Source: an uncultured Clostridia bacterium (GTDB lineage Bacteria; Bacillota; Clostridia; TANB77; CAG-465). Taken from it: a stretch of 64,000 bases of DNA. The position numbers and the translations under genes were made by a program. This document shows, in pieces, positions 50,897-60,416 of the stretch. Each line of letters begins with the position of its first letter. The first letter of the stretch is position 1. Location of the stretch: NCBI GenBank assembly GCA_934169925.1, contig CAKPOO010000004.1, forward strand, positions 62,001-126,000. The letters are read 5' to 3'. The notes below the pieces were generated by a model, which saw only the letters and a list, made by a program, of their open reading frames with translations, did not search any database and was not told the origin of the DNA.

Positions 50897-53356
50897 TTAT
50901 TCAATATTATCTACTTCATCATCTTTAGGTATTTTTGCAAGATTTACAACCTTACCACCATCAGAAGTTCGCATTAATGTAACACCTTGTGTATTTCTAC
51001 CAAGTACACTAATATCTTTTACATTAATTCTTATAACAACACCAGTATCAGTAATCATCATAACATCTTCTTCATCATTAACTATTTGAATACCTATTAT
51101 ATGGCCTGTTTTGCTTGTTGTTTTGTATGTTAAAATACCCTTTCCTGCTCTGCATTGACATCTATATTCTTCAACTTCAGTTCTCTTACCAAATCCATTT
51201 TCAGTTATTGCTAAGACATAACCTTCATCATTTTTAATAGTTTCCATTCCAATCACATAATCATCTTTACCTAAAGCGATACCTTTTACACCCATAGAAG
51301 TTCTACCTACTGGTCTTGCTTCTTCTTCTTTAAATCTTATAGCAAGTCCACTTCTTGTAGCCATAAGTACATCATTATTACCATCAGTAAGTCTTACATC
51401 TATAAGTTCATCATCATCTTTTAAAGTAATGCCTTGAATTCCTGTTTTTCTGATATTAGAATATTCAGAAAGTTTTGTTTTCTTAACAAGACCATTTTTA
51501 GTAGCCATAAGTACATACAATTCTTGGTCATAATCTTTAACTGGAATAACAGCTGTAACTTTTTCACCTTGATCTAGTTGTAACAAGTTAACAATTGCCA
51601 TACCTTTTGCAGTTCTTGATGCTTCTGGTATTTCATAAGCTTTTAATCTATATGCTCTACCAAGATTTGTAAAGAATGTAATATAATCATGTGTTGATGC
51701 AACAAATAAATATTTTACAAAATCATCTTCACGTGTATTCATAGCAGTTAAGCCTTTTCCACCACGTTTTTGAGTCCTGTATGCATCAGCAGCAATTCTT
51801 TTGATATATCCAAAATGTGTAAGAGTTATTACACTAGTTTCTTCTTTTATTAAACTTTCAACATCAATTTCACCTGCAGCATGTGTAATAGCAGTTTTTC
51901 TTTCATCTCCGTATTTATTAACAAGTTCTTTTAATTCTTCTTTGATAATATCTTTAACTAAAGCTTCAGAAGCTAAAATTTCTTTTAAATGTTTAATTAA
52001 AGCTACTAATTCGTTATATTCGTTTTCGATTTTTTCTCTTTGTAAACCTTGTAAAGTTCTAAGTCTCATTTCCAAAATTGCATTTGCTTGAATTTCAGAA
52101 AGACCAAATTTTTCCATTAGTTTTTGTGCAGCATCATCATAAGATGCACGAATAATTCTGATTATCTCATCAATATGATCAATAGCAATTCTTAATCCTT
52201 CTAATATGTGAAGTCTTGCCTCTGCTTTATTAAGATCAAATTTTGTTCTTCTTATAACAACTTGTTCTCTATGTTTTATATAACAATCTAAAATTTCATT
52301 TAATTTTAATACTTTTGGTTGTCCATCAACAATAGCAAGCATAAGCATTGATTGTGTTGTTTGTAATTGAGTATGTTTATATAATAAATTTAAAACAACA
52401 TTTGGATTTGCATCTCTTTTTAAATCAATAACTATTCTTAATCCTTCTCTATCAGATTCATCTCTTAAATCAGAAATTCCTTCAATTGTTTTTGCACTAA
52501 CTAATTTGGCAATATTTTCAACAAGAGCAGCTTTATTAACTTGGAAAGGAATTTCAGTAACAATTATATGAAATCTTCCTTTGTTATCTTCTTCAATTTC
52601 AGCTTTAGCTCTTACTGTAACTTTACCTCTACCAGTTGTATAAGCATCTTTAATACCTTCTTTACCAAGTATTAAAGCACCTGTTGGAAAATCAGGACCT
52701 TTTACATACTGCATTAATTCTTCGTTAGTAATATCTGGGTTTTCAAGCTGAGCAATAGTTCCATTTACAACTTCTGTTAAATTATGTGGTGGAATATTAC
52801 AAGCCATACCAACTGCAATACCATAAGATCCATTTATTAATAAATTAGGTAATTTTGCTGGTAATACTGATGGTTCTTTTAATCTGTCATCATAGTTTGG
52901 AACAAAATCAACAGTATCCTTATCAATATCTTCTAGCATTTCTAAAGATATTTTTTGTAATTTTGCCTCTGTATACCTCATTGCAGCAGGTGGATCATTA
53001 TCAATTGATCCAAAGTTTCCATGACCATTTACAAGTGGGTATCTCAAAGAGAAATCTTGTGATAAACGAACTAAAGCATCATAAATTGCAGCATCACCGT
53101 GTGGGTGATAGTTACCCATAACGTCACCAACAATACTAGCAGATTTCCTAAATGGTTTTTCTGGCCATAAAGAAAGTTCATTCATAACGTATAAAATTCT
53201 TCTATGAACTGGTTTCATACCATCTCTTACATCAGGTAACGCACGAGATACTATAACACTCATAGCATAATCTATATAGGATTTTTTCATCTCATCTTCG
53301 ACATTTACTTGAATAATATTTTGAGATGATAAAAATTTTTCATCGTTAATATCCAT
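50897..53356 (-). CDS. gyrA: DNA gyrase subunit A
   Basis: The 819-residue cleavage-ligation subunit of gyrase, which introduces negative supercoils. The catalytic tyrosine is in AAMRYTEAKL (Y128). The GyrA box QKRGGKG identifies it as gyrase rather than topoisomerase IV. The quinolone region reads HPHGDAAIYD, with alanine (A89) at the position of E. coli Ser83. The acidic tail of E. coli GyrA is short here. gyrB is not adjacent. Confidence 0.97.
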   Translation of the reverse strand: MDINDEKFLSSQNIIQVNVEDEMKKSYIDYAMSVIVSRALPDVRDGMKPVHRRILYVMNELSLWPEKPFRKSASIVGDVMGNYHPHGDAAIYDALVRLSQDFSLRYPLVNGHGNFGSIDNDPPAAMRYTEAKLQKISLEMLEDIDKDTVDFVPNYDDRLKEPSVLPAKLPNLLINGSYGIAVGMACNIPPHNLTEVVNGTIAQLENPDITNEELMQYVKGPDFPTGALILGKEGIKDAYTTGRGKVTVRAKAEIEEDNKGRFHIIVTEIPFQVNKAALVENIAKLVSAKTIEGISDLRDESDREGLRIVIDLKRDANPNVVLNLLYKHTQLQTTQSMLMLAIVDGQPKVLKLNEILDCYIKHREQVVIRRTKFDLNKAEARLHILEGLRIAIDHIDEIIRIIRASYDDAAQKLMEKFGLSEIQANAILEMRLRTLQGLQREKIENEYNELVALIKHLKEILASEALVKDIIKEELKELVNKYGDERKTAITHAAGEIDVESLIKEETSVITLTHFGYIKRIAADAYRTQKRGGKGLTAMNTREDDFVKYLFVASTHDYITFFTNLGRAYRLKAYEIPEASRTAKGMAIVNLLQLDQGEKVTAVIPVKDYDQELYVLMATKNGLVKKTKLSEYSNIRKTGIQGITLKDDDELIDVRLTDGNNDVLMATRSGLAIRFKEEEARPVGRTSMGVKGIALGKDDYVIGMETIKNDEGYVLAITENGFGKRTEVEEYRCQCRAGKGILTYKTTSKTGHIIGIQIVNDEEDVMMITDTGVVIRINVKDISVLGRNTQGVTLMRTSDGGKVVNLAKIPKDDEVDNIE

Positions 53357-53493
53357 ATTTAACCTCCAATTAATCCATACTAATTATACACAAAAAAAAC
53401 TAAAAATGCAATAAATATTCTTGAAAATTCGTTATTTTATGGTATAATGATTCTATCAAAAAATACAATAAAGTTTTTAAAAGGGGTTAAAAT

Positions 53494-54423
53494 ATGAAAT
53501 ATAAAAACTATTATGAAATTTTAAATGTAACCAGAAAATCTTCTATTCAGGATATAAAACTTTCTTATAGAAAACTTGCAAAAAAATACCATCCTGATGC
53601 AAATAAATCTGCAGAAGCTGAATCTATGTTTAAGGATATAAATGAAGCTTATGCAACACTTACAAACGAAGAAAAAAGGAAAAAATATGATAGACAAGTA
53701 GCAAGATACGGATATGGTTTTTCAGAAAATGATTACAGTTTATCCAATGTAAAATATGAAATAAAGTCTGGCGTAACCGTAATAAATGATTTATTTACAA
53801 CAATACTAGGATTTAAAAAAGATGATAATACAACTTTTGTAAAAAATGAAAATGAAGAAAAGAAAAATGCAAAAGGTCAAAAAATTATAAAAGGCTCTGA
53901 TATAATAACACATTTAGATGTTTCTATTGAAGAAGGATTCTTTGGAATAGAGAAAAAAATAGCTATAAAATCTTTAGGATCTGGACTTCAAACTTTTTCT
54001 GTAAAAGTACCTGTAGGTATACAAAATGGCGATAAAATTAGACTTGCTGCTCTTGGAAATCCAGGAAAAAATGGTGGAAAAAATGGTGATTTAATAATCC
54101 ATGTAAAACTTCAAAGTTTAGATGGATTTAAACTAAATGGATTAAACTTAGAAAAAGAAATTACTGTAACACCTGCCGTTGCTGCTACAGGTGGAAAAGT
54201 AAAGATTAATTTATTCGACGAAAAAATAATTGTTACTTTGCCTAAGCATTTAAAAAATGGTGAAATTGTTAACGTACCTGAAAAAGGTTATATTAATGAA
54301 GAAAATAAAAGAGGGGATCTAATTTTAAAAGTAAATATTGACTTACCTGATGATATTTCAGAAAGAGAAGAAAAACTTTATGAACAAATATTAAAACTTG
54401 AAAAAAGAAGAATTAGTGAATAA
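53494..54423 (+). CDS. DnaJ-family co-chaperone lacking the zinc domain (CbpA-like)
   Basis: A 309-residue J-protein. The J-domain (about 3-68) has the HPD motif in KKYHPDANKS. A linker without glycine-rich repeats follows, and then the two C-terminal substrate-binding domains (about 130-300). There is no CxxCxGxG zinc domain, which makes it type II (CbpA-like). It stimulates DnaK. It is a single-gene unit between gyrA and the terminator. GGGG is upstream of the ATG. Confidence 0.85.
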   Translation: MKYKNYYEILNVTRKSSIQDIKLSYRKLAKKYHPDANKSAEAESMFKDINEAYATLTNEEKRKKYDRQVARYGYGFSENDYSLSNVKYEIKSGVTVINDLFTTILGFKKDDNTTFVKNENEEKKNAKGQKIIKGSDIITHLDVSIEEGFFGIEKKIAIKSLGSGLQTFSVKVPVGIQNGDKIRLAALGNPGKNGGKNGDLIIHVKLQSLDGFKLNGLNLEKEITVTPAVAATGGKVKINLFDEKIIVTLPKHLKNGEIVNVPEKGYINEENKRGDLILKVNIDLPDDISEREEKLYEQILKLEKRRISE

Positions 54424-54460
54424 AAAAATGAAGAAGTAAGCAAAACTTCTTCATTTTTTT
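54423..54460. terminator. Bidirectional terminator
   Basis: AAAAATGAAGAAGT pairs with ACTTCTTCATTTTT around a 7-base loop; strong T runs either side. Confidence 0.8.
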
Positions 54461-54480
54461 ATAAATAACATTTTTTTATT

Positions 54481-55494
54481 TTAACTAATTCTTTTCTTTT
54501 TTAATCTTATATCATCACCAACAAACTTGCAAACGTTAAATTCACCAATTAATCTAGAAATAACTCTTTCGTCATATTTTTGCAATAATTCATTTAATGA
54601 AAGATTCGTAGAAATTAATATTTTCTTATTGTTTAATAATCTAGTATTTATTATATTAAACAATTCTGTGTACTTATTGTTAGTCATTGTTTCAGTTCCA
54701 AGATCATCTATTATTAATAAATCAACATTAAATATATTGTTATATTGTTCTTTATTTTCATTTTTTTGATCATATGAAAACTTATATTCCATAATTTTAT
54801 CCATAAGAATTGGAGCTGTTTGATAAATAACAGAATAACCATTGTCTATTACAAATTTAGCTATTGAATTAGCAAGAAATGTTTTACCAAGCCCTGTATT
54901 ACCTATAAATAACAAATTTTTTTGATTTTTATTTACAATATTTTTAGCAAAATTTTCAGATATTTTTCTTATATTTTCAATATTTTCTCTAGGAGATTTA
55001 TCAATTCCATACTTTTCTTTATCAATTTTTGAAGAATAATATCCAAAATCAAAAGTATTAAAATTTTCTTCTTCAAGCTTTAGCATATTATATTGCTTAT
55101 ATGTTTTATTAATCACTTCTTGTAAAAAACAATTACAAAAACTAGTTTTACCATTTTTTATAATATACCCTGTATCTTTACAAGTCTTACAATCAAAATT
55201 TGGTACAAAATCTTTGTATTCAATTCCTATTTTTTTATATTCTTTAACAATTTTTTTATCTATTTCATCTAATTTTATTTTTAAATTTTCTTGTTCAATT
55301 TCTTTTTCAACATTATCTTTTGTTAACATTGATTTTGTTATCTTTAAAGCTAGATTATTTTTTTCTGTTTCAAGCTTTTCTAATAATGGATTTGTTTCAA
55401 GAACTTTCTTTTTATTTAGATTAAATTCATCCAATTTTCTAGTTCTTTTTATATCAAATTCTTTCTTTACTTCATTATATACTTGTGTATTCAT
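54481..55494 (-). CDS. DnaC/DnaI-like helicase loader ATPase
   Basis: A 337-residue AAA+ protein. A coiled N-terminal half (about 1-105) is followed by a zinc-ribbon-like CKTCKDTGY and CNCF. The ATPase has Walker A IGNTGLGKT, Walker B LLIIDDLGTE and an arginine-finger region ERVISRLIGEF. It loads the replicative helicase onto the origin. It follows the DnaD-domain gene by ten bases; this pair is typical of Firmicute replication initiation. Confidence 0.85.
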   Translation of the reverse strand: MNTQVYNEVKKEFDIKRTRKLDEFNLNKKKVLETNPLLEKLETEKNNLALKITKSMLTKDNVEKEIEQENLKIKLDEIDKKIVKEYKKIGIEYKDFVPNFDCKTCKDTGYIIKNGKTSFCNCFLQEVINKTYKQYNMLKLEEENFNTFDFGYYSSKIDKEKYGIDKSPRENIENIRKISENFAKNIVNKNQKNLLFIGNTGLGKTFLANSIAKFVIDNGYSVIYQTAPILMDKIMEYKFSYDQKNENKEQYNNIFNVDLLIIDDLGTETMTNNKYTELFNIINTRLLNNKKILISTNLSLNELLQKYDERVISRLIGEFNVCKFVGDDIRLKKKRIS

Positions 55495-55504
55495 AAGCTA
55501 CCAC

Positions 55505-56464
55505 CTATATATTATCATAAAATGATTCTAGATCATTATATGATCTTTGTGTTGATTTATTATTTGATTTATTTGCAGCATAAGTTACAGTACTTTTTGT
55601 TGTTTTAATTTTTGATTTATTTTCATCGTTAATTAGCTCGTCTACAGTTTTTATTCCCTTTTTATGCCAATTTGCAAGAATTCCATTAATGTAACTTATT
55701 GAAGGTGATGAAGCATTAACAGTTTTTTTCAAAGCTTCCTCTATTATATCAAATCCATAACCAAAATCTTTAACCCAGTTATTTACGTATTGCTCTTCAT
55801 ATTTTGTAAGATTTCTATTAAGTCTTAAAGCTTTAGATATTTTTATTTTCAATTTTTGAATTTCTTCATAACTTTCCAAAAACTCTTCTAACTGTTCAAA
55901 AGTCTTAACTCCACCTTGATACCAATTTTCAGCAACTGCATAAACATATTTTTTATTAATAGCATTTCTTTCTTGACAATAATTAAATAATGCAATCATA
56001 ACTTCCTCTGCAAATCCATAATTTTTAAACATTGTCCCAATATCTGTATACCAACCAAGTGACATCATTCCATTAAAATATGTTTCATTAATTGCAGAAG
56101 CTGCAGCAATTCTTTTTCTTTCAGTTTCTGATTGTACTCTGTTTATCTTTGTTTCCATTTTTGGTATATATGCCTTATTTAATTCTTTTTCTTTTAAATC
56201 AACAATTATATAACCTTGTGAATTTTTAAGTATCAAATCCTCTGTTTGAAGTCTATCAAGACTAAAATTTAATTCTTGTTCTTTAATACATAATTTTCTT
56301 GCTAAACTTTCACTATCAATTTCCTCATTTTTCTTTTGCAAATACAACAAATATAGATAAACTTTAACATCTATTGCCTCTAAAGATACCATATAATTTT
56401 CAATAAAAATATCTGCAACATTTGTATCTTCTAAGTTCATCTTACTTTTTCTTGAGAATTTCAT
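55505..56464 (-). CDS. DnaD-domain replication initiation protein
   Basis: A 319-residue protein with an N-terminal winged-helix region (about 10-85), as in DnaD/DnaB of Bacillus, and two DnaD-type C-terminal repeats (AVAENWYQGGVKTFEQLEEF and INGILANWHKKGIKTVDELI). The extra copy fits DnaB-like members. It would remodel the origin and assist helicase loading. ATG 56464 behind GTAGGTGG is chosen over an ATG eight codons upstream. Confidence 0.85.
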   Translation of the reverse strand: MKFSRKSKMNLEDTNVADIFIENYMVSLEAIDVKVYLYLLYLQKKNEEIDSESLARKLCIKEQELNFSLDRLQTEDLILKNSQGYIIVDLKEKELNKAYIPKMETKINRVQSETERKRIAAASAINETYFNGMMSLGWYTDIGTMFKNYGFAEEVMIALFNYCQERNAINKKYVYAVAENWYQGGVKTFEQLEEFLESYEEIQKLKIKISKALRLNRNLTKYEEQYVNNWVKDFGYGFDIIEEALKKTVNASSPSISYINGILANWHKKGIKTVDELINDENKSKIKTTKSTVTYAANKSNNKSTQRSYNDLESFYDNI

Positions 56465-56497
56465 ATAAATACCACCTACGCCATACAATTAAGCAAT

Positions 56498-56526
56498 ATT
56501 ATATCATTAAGCAAAGATTATTACAA
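56498..56526 (-). promoter_or_regulatory. Promoter of the DnaD-DnaC-like pair
   Basis: On minus, TTGTAA (56521-56526, overlapping the end of the upstream gene), a 17-base spacer and TATAAT (56498-56503). Confidence 0.55.
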
Positions 56527-56853
56527 TATTTTTTTATAAATAGATTCTTTAAAATTTTTATACTCTATTGTTTTTACATAGATGCCAGTATTTTTTGAAA
56601 ATGTAAAAATGTTTAGTAAAATTTCAACTATATTATTGTTTTCATAATTTAAAGCTATAAACACAGGAATTGGAAATAAAAAGATAGAAGAAACATAAAC
56701 TTGTACTTTGAATGAAAGTTTAAAAAGACTTAAAAATTTAAAAATAGCTAAAACATATATAGAAATAAAAAACAGCCATTTATATTCTATAATACCTAAC
56801 CATTTATTTTTTCTATCAACATATGAAAATATTTTTTCTTTTATTTTTATCAC
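56521..56853 (-). CDS. VirB3/PrgI-like small membrane protein (T4SS-like operon, last gene)
   Basis: A 110-residue protein with two adjacent hydrophobic segments (about 24-45 and 50-70) near the N-terminus and a basic C-terminal half. This suits PrgI/VirB3-type proteins, which are normally followed by the VirB4 ATPase. Here replication genes follow and no VirB4 is present. It begins with GTG four bases after the VirB6-like stop. The call rests on context and length; sequence similarity is not decisive. Confidence 0.45.
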   Translation of the reverse strand: MIKIKEKIFSYVDRKNKWLGIIEYKWLFFISIYVLAIFKFLSLFKLSFKVQVYVSSIFLFPIPVFIALNYENNNIVEILLNIFTFSKNTGIYVKTIEYKNFKESIYKKIL

Positions 56854-56857
56854 CTAC

Positions 56858-57655
56858 TTATTTTTGAAAAAATTGACTAGTTATTCCATTTATCTTATAT
56901 AACATATAAACGCTTCCTATCATTATAACTTGGTATAATTCCTCATCTAAATTTTTACACATAAGAGGTATACAAATTATAAAATAACCTATAAATTGTT
57001 GAATAATATTGATTATAAAAACTTTTGTTAAAGATAAAAATATCCAACTTGTATTTTTTCTTGATAAAAAAATTAATGAAATTGGAAATAACATGATAGC
57101 TAAAATTATAGTTACATATCTTATAGAAAAATTAATTAAAATAGAAATACAACCAAAAGATACTGTAGTTTTTAAAACTCCACTTAAACTTAGCATATCT
57201 TGTCCTAAGACCTGATTTACACTTATTATTTCATCTTTTAAATTTACAAATGATATATCAGATTTTATAACACTAGTAAATAGTTTGTCTATACAAAACA
57301 AAATAGAATCTGAAAGTTCAAAAAAGATTTCAAATATAAATTTAAAATTTTGTATTATTATCCCAATTACAACTATTTTAAATAAAAACAAATATATATT
57401 TTCACTTTCTTTTCCATTATATAAATTTATTATTTTTATTGTTACAAAATAAATGACATACATAAAAAGAAGGGTTAAGCAAATCAAAACATAATTATTA
57501 TAAAACTTTTTATCAAAAAAATCTTTAAGAGGAGATATTTCTAAGATATCAGATCTTATTATGAAAATTTTATCCATTAATTCATATATTTTACTATCAA
57601 CTGATGCATATATTTTTTCTAATGTAACATTTAAATTACTTATTATATCATTCAT
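56858..57655 (-). CDS. TrbL/VirB6-like polytopic membrane protein
   Basis: A 265-residue protein with about six spans and an amphipathic N-terminal helix (about 1-35), like VirB6/TrbL channel components. Two hydrophilic loops near 70-80 and 145-160 face opposite sides. It starts one base after the VirB2-like gene stop, so the two are translationally coupled. No motif distinguishes subfamilies. Confidence 0.6.
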   Translation of the reverse strand: MNDIISNLNVTLEKIYASVDSKIYELMDKIFIIRSDILEISPLKDFFDKKFYNNYVLICLTLLFMYVIYFVTIKIINLYNGKESENIYLFLFKIVVIGIIIQNFKFIFEIFFELSDSILFCIDKLFTSVIKSDISFVNLKDEIISVNQVLGQDMLSLSGVLKTTVSFGCISILINFSIRYVTIILAIMLFPISLIFLSRKNTSWIFLSLTKVFIINIIQQFIGYFIICIPLMCKNLDEELYQVIMIGSVYMLYKINGITSQFFQK

Positions 57656-57656
57656 T

Positions 57657-58004
57657 TTATTTTAATATTGTTTGTAAAAAAGATATTATCCAATCTAAGC
57701 TTAATACTAATGCATATCCAACTATAGCGTTTATAATTACTTTTTTACCTTTAGCCAATTTTTCCTCATCCCCAAAGCTTAATTTTCTCATTAAAATTCC
57801 AACAATTAAAGCAATACTTGCAATTGGTGTTGCAAGAGTTTCTAAATATGTTATTATTTTTTTCATTGCACTATTAAGTTTTGTAACTAACGTTGGATTT
57901 GTCGTTGTTGCACCATATACAAGACTAAAGCTTATAAAAAAACAAAAGAGTATTAAACTTAAAATTATTTTTTTGTTTTTTAATTTTTTTACTTTAATTT
58001 TCAT
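57657..58004 (-). CDS. VirB2/TrbC-like pilin
   Basis: A 115-residue protein with an N-terminal signal (KNKKIILSLILFCFFISFSL, ending near VYGATT) and two further spans separated by a short charged loop (KLSFGDEEKLAKGKK). This is the classic VirB2/TrbC pilin plan. The start overlaps the stop of the VirD4-like gene as ATGA. In conjugation systems it forms the extracellular conduit. Confidence 0.7.
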   Translation of the reverse strand: MKIKVKKLKNKKIILSLILFCFFISFSLVYGATTTNPTLVTKLNSAMKKIITYLETLATPIASIALIVGILMRKLSFGDEEKLAKGKKVIINAIVGYALVLSLDWIISFLQTILK

Positions 58005-59815
58005 TCATCACCCTCCTTAAAATTTTTCATATTTACCTTTTCAAACAAATTTATATTATATCCATCAGATATTAAACACATAGCTTCAAAAGTTTTTAAA
58101 TCTTGAGAAAAGAATTTCTCACTATACTTATATTCGTAGATATTATTATAATTATAACTTTTTGAAATTGATGTTTTATAACTTTTAAAATTTTTAGTAA
58201 TAAAACTATATTTTGAATTATTTCCATTTTCACTATATGATGAATTTTTAACTATTTTATTTATCTTACCAATTTGTTTTATTATTTTTTCTATTGTATA
58301 TAAGTCATCATTTCTAAACCAAATTTTATTAACAAAATTTTGAATAATAACATCAGATGTTTTTTCATTGTTTAAACTATTATAAATTGATGAATAACTT
58401 TGAACAGCAACTACATTTATACAATTATATTCTCTTGATAAAGAAAAAAAGTGTGCATCTTCAGCATTTACAATTTCTTGAAATTCATCTGCAACAAAAA
58501 ATATAGGTTTATTTGATTTATTAGATAAAATAAATCTTTGAAATTCTAATTTTAAATATGTAGCTATTATTTTAGTTAAATTCATATTTTCTCCAAAATT
58601 TAAAGATAAAATATAAATTTTTTCATCAAAATTTAGTCTATCCTTAATTGTACAAAAACTTTTATATATCCCATAGTCATTCGAAAAAATATTTGTTATT
58701 CTCGTTATTTCTGCATTTATAATATTTTTAGTTCTTGAATCTAAATTAAAGTATTCATTATTTATAACAAAAAATGCATTATTAAATTCAAATACTTTAT
58801 CTTCTGTATAATTTTTAGTTAATATGTTTTCTTTTGCTTTTAATAATAATTCATTTAAAAAATCATTTTTACAAATAACATCATTTAAATTTTTAAAATT
58901 TATTTTTTCTCCTGCAATTTCTAAAATACACAAAAAAGCTCTTGTATACATTTCCACTTTATCAAGCCAAAAAGATTCCGTATTTTTTCCATTTGAAATT
59001 ATATTTAATATTTTCTTTATATCAGCAGATTTTTCAAAATTTGATATATTTGATGCAAGTGGATTATATTTAAAATTACTATTTAATGAAATTACTTCAA
59101 TCTTTTTTTGTACATTGTATTTCTTACATATCTTTTCTAAGGTGCTATAATAATTTCCTTTTATATCGATAATAAGTCCTGTTAAATTTTTATTAATTAA
59201 TCCTGTAACAATATTGTTTATTGCAGTTGATGTTTTTCCACTACCGATACTTCCAGTTATTAAAACATTTTGATAAAGACCTTTTATTGGTACATATATT
59301 TCGTTATTAACTGTTTTTCCTAAATAAATTAAATCATCATTGTCTAATCTTTTATTTTCTTTTTTTAATTTTACATTAGCCACTTTCAAATTTATTTTAA
59401 ATACTATTATTAAAATAAATATAAAAGACTCCAATAAATATAATACCTTAAAAATTAACTCATTTTTAAAAATTTGACTTAAACAAATATTTTTTGAAAA
59501 TATCTTTAGATAGATAAAATTGAAAGATAAAAATTTATAAGTTATAGAAATTTTAAATAAAAATAAAGAAATAGTTTGAATAAAAATGTAAAATATAAAA
59601 AATATTTTTTGAGATAAGTTGAATTGGTTAAAAAAAATCTTAGATAAAACATTATTATTTTGACTTACCAAGTTGCTATTTATATCATTTTGATTTTCTG
59701 GTGATATTTTTTGTAACTTTTTACCTACAGTACAAAAAAATATTCATTTATCAACGAAACGATATAAAAATAGAATTAAAGAAATTGAAATAAAAACTAT
59801 ATCGATAAAAATCAT
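58001..59815 (-). CDS. VirD4-like type IV secretion ATPase with in-frame stop
   Basis: The main frame (58001-59671) encodes an ATPase with two or three N-terminal spans, Walker A GSIGSGKTS and Walker B IFFVADEFQEI, near VirD4/TraD/TraG proteins. A good ribosome site GGAGGTGA and ATG 59815 open the same frame 48 codons upstream, encoding a hydrophobic start (MIFIDIVFISISLILFLYRF). A TGA at 59744-59746 (codon 24) interrupts it. Other starts in the main frame have no ribosome site. Either a nonsense mutation or sequencing error is likely; alternatively the 23-residue start is a separate peptide. TGA is not sense in this genome. Confidence 0.7.
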
Positions 59816-59834
59816 TCAACTCACCTCCCATAAC

Positions 59835-59862
59835 ATTGTAATACAGATTTTCAAAATATCAA
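59835..59862 (-). promoter_or_regulatory. Candidate promoter of the T4SS-like operon
   Basis: On minus, TTGATA (59857-59862), a 16-base spacer and TACAAT (59835-59840), about 20 bases before ATG 59815. Confidence 0.45.
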
Positions 59863-59972
59863 CTTAATTTATCAATTATTACATTTTATTACAATTCTTG
59901 TTGTTTTTCGACAACATTTTTTGATATATTTTTATAATTTTTAAATTTTTTAAAATTTTTTTATTTTTTCTA

Positions 59973-60001
59973 TTGACTTTTTAATAAAAGTGTAGTATTA
60001 T
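59973..60001 (+). promoter_or_regulatory. Promoter of the tRNA cluster
   Basis: TTGACT (59973-59978), a 17-base spacer and TATTAT (59996-60001). Confidence 0.65.
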
Positions 60002-60020
60002 TAATACGCAATACAGTTGT

Positions 60021-60096
60021 GGGCTATTAGCTCAGTTGGCAGAGCACTTGACTTTTAATCAAGTTGTCCGCAGTTCGAACCTGCGATAGCTCACCA
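60021..60096 (+). tRNA. tRNA-Lys (anticodon TTT)
   Basis: Acceptor GGGCTAT/ATAGCTC, anticodon loop CTTTTAA with anticodon TTT, T-arm AGTTCGAACCT and encoded CCA. Confidence 0.95.
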
Positions 60097-60104
60097 CTTT
60101 TTTT

Positions 60105-60179
60105 GGCCCGTTGGTCAATCGGTTAAGACATCGCCCTTTCACGGCGGAGTGGGGAGTTCGACTCTCCCACGGGTCACCA
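60105..60179 (+). tRNA. tRNA-Glu (anticodon TTC)
   Basis: Acceptor GGCCCGT/ACGGGTC, anticodon loop CTTTCAC with anticodon TTC, encoded CCA. Same transcript as tRNA-Lys. Confidence 0.95.
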
Positions 60180-60189
60180 TGTATTGCAT

Positions 60190-60265
60190 GCTGGAATAGC
60201 TCAGCAGGTAGAGCAACGGTCTTGTAAACCGTAGGTCGCCCGTTCGATTCGGGCTTTCAGCTCCA
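60190..60265 (+). tRNA. tRNA-Thr (anticodon TGT)
   Basis: Acceptor GCTGGAA/TTTCAGC, anticodon loop CTTGTAA with anticodon TGT, encoded CCA. Last of the three-tRNA cluster. Confidence 0.95.
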
Positions 60266-60278
60266 TAAAAATATGTTT

Positions 60279-60312
60279 TAGATCCTTTACCGATTGAGGG
60301 ATCTATTTTTTA
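60279..60312 (+). terminator. Terminator of the tRNA cluster
   Basis: TAGATCC (60279-60285) pairs with GGATCTA (60299-60305), followed by a T run. Confidence 0.75.
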
Positions 60313-60342
60313 TACTTTTTTTATTTTTTCTTTCAAATTAAG

Positions 60343-60371
60343 TTGACATAATTTTTAACGTGTGTTATTCT
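60343..60371 (+). promoter_or_regulatory. Promoter of the small membrane protein gene
   Basis: TTGACA (60343-60348), a 17-base spacer and TATTCT (60366-60371). Confidence 0.65.
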
Positions 60372-60416
60372 ATTATTGTAAATAATATGAATTTCTTTTA
60401 ATTATGGAGGAAGCTT

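Noticed and set aside
59744..59746. TGA read as tryptophan (alternative code)
   Set aside because: TGA ends rarA and the VirD4-like gene in ATGA overlaps (42318-42321, 58001-58004) and ends agrC before a terminator, so it is a normal stop.
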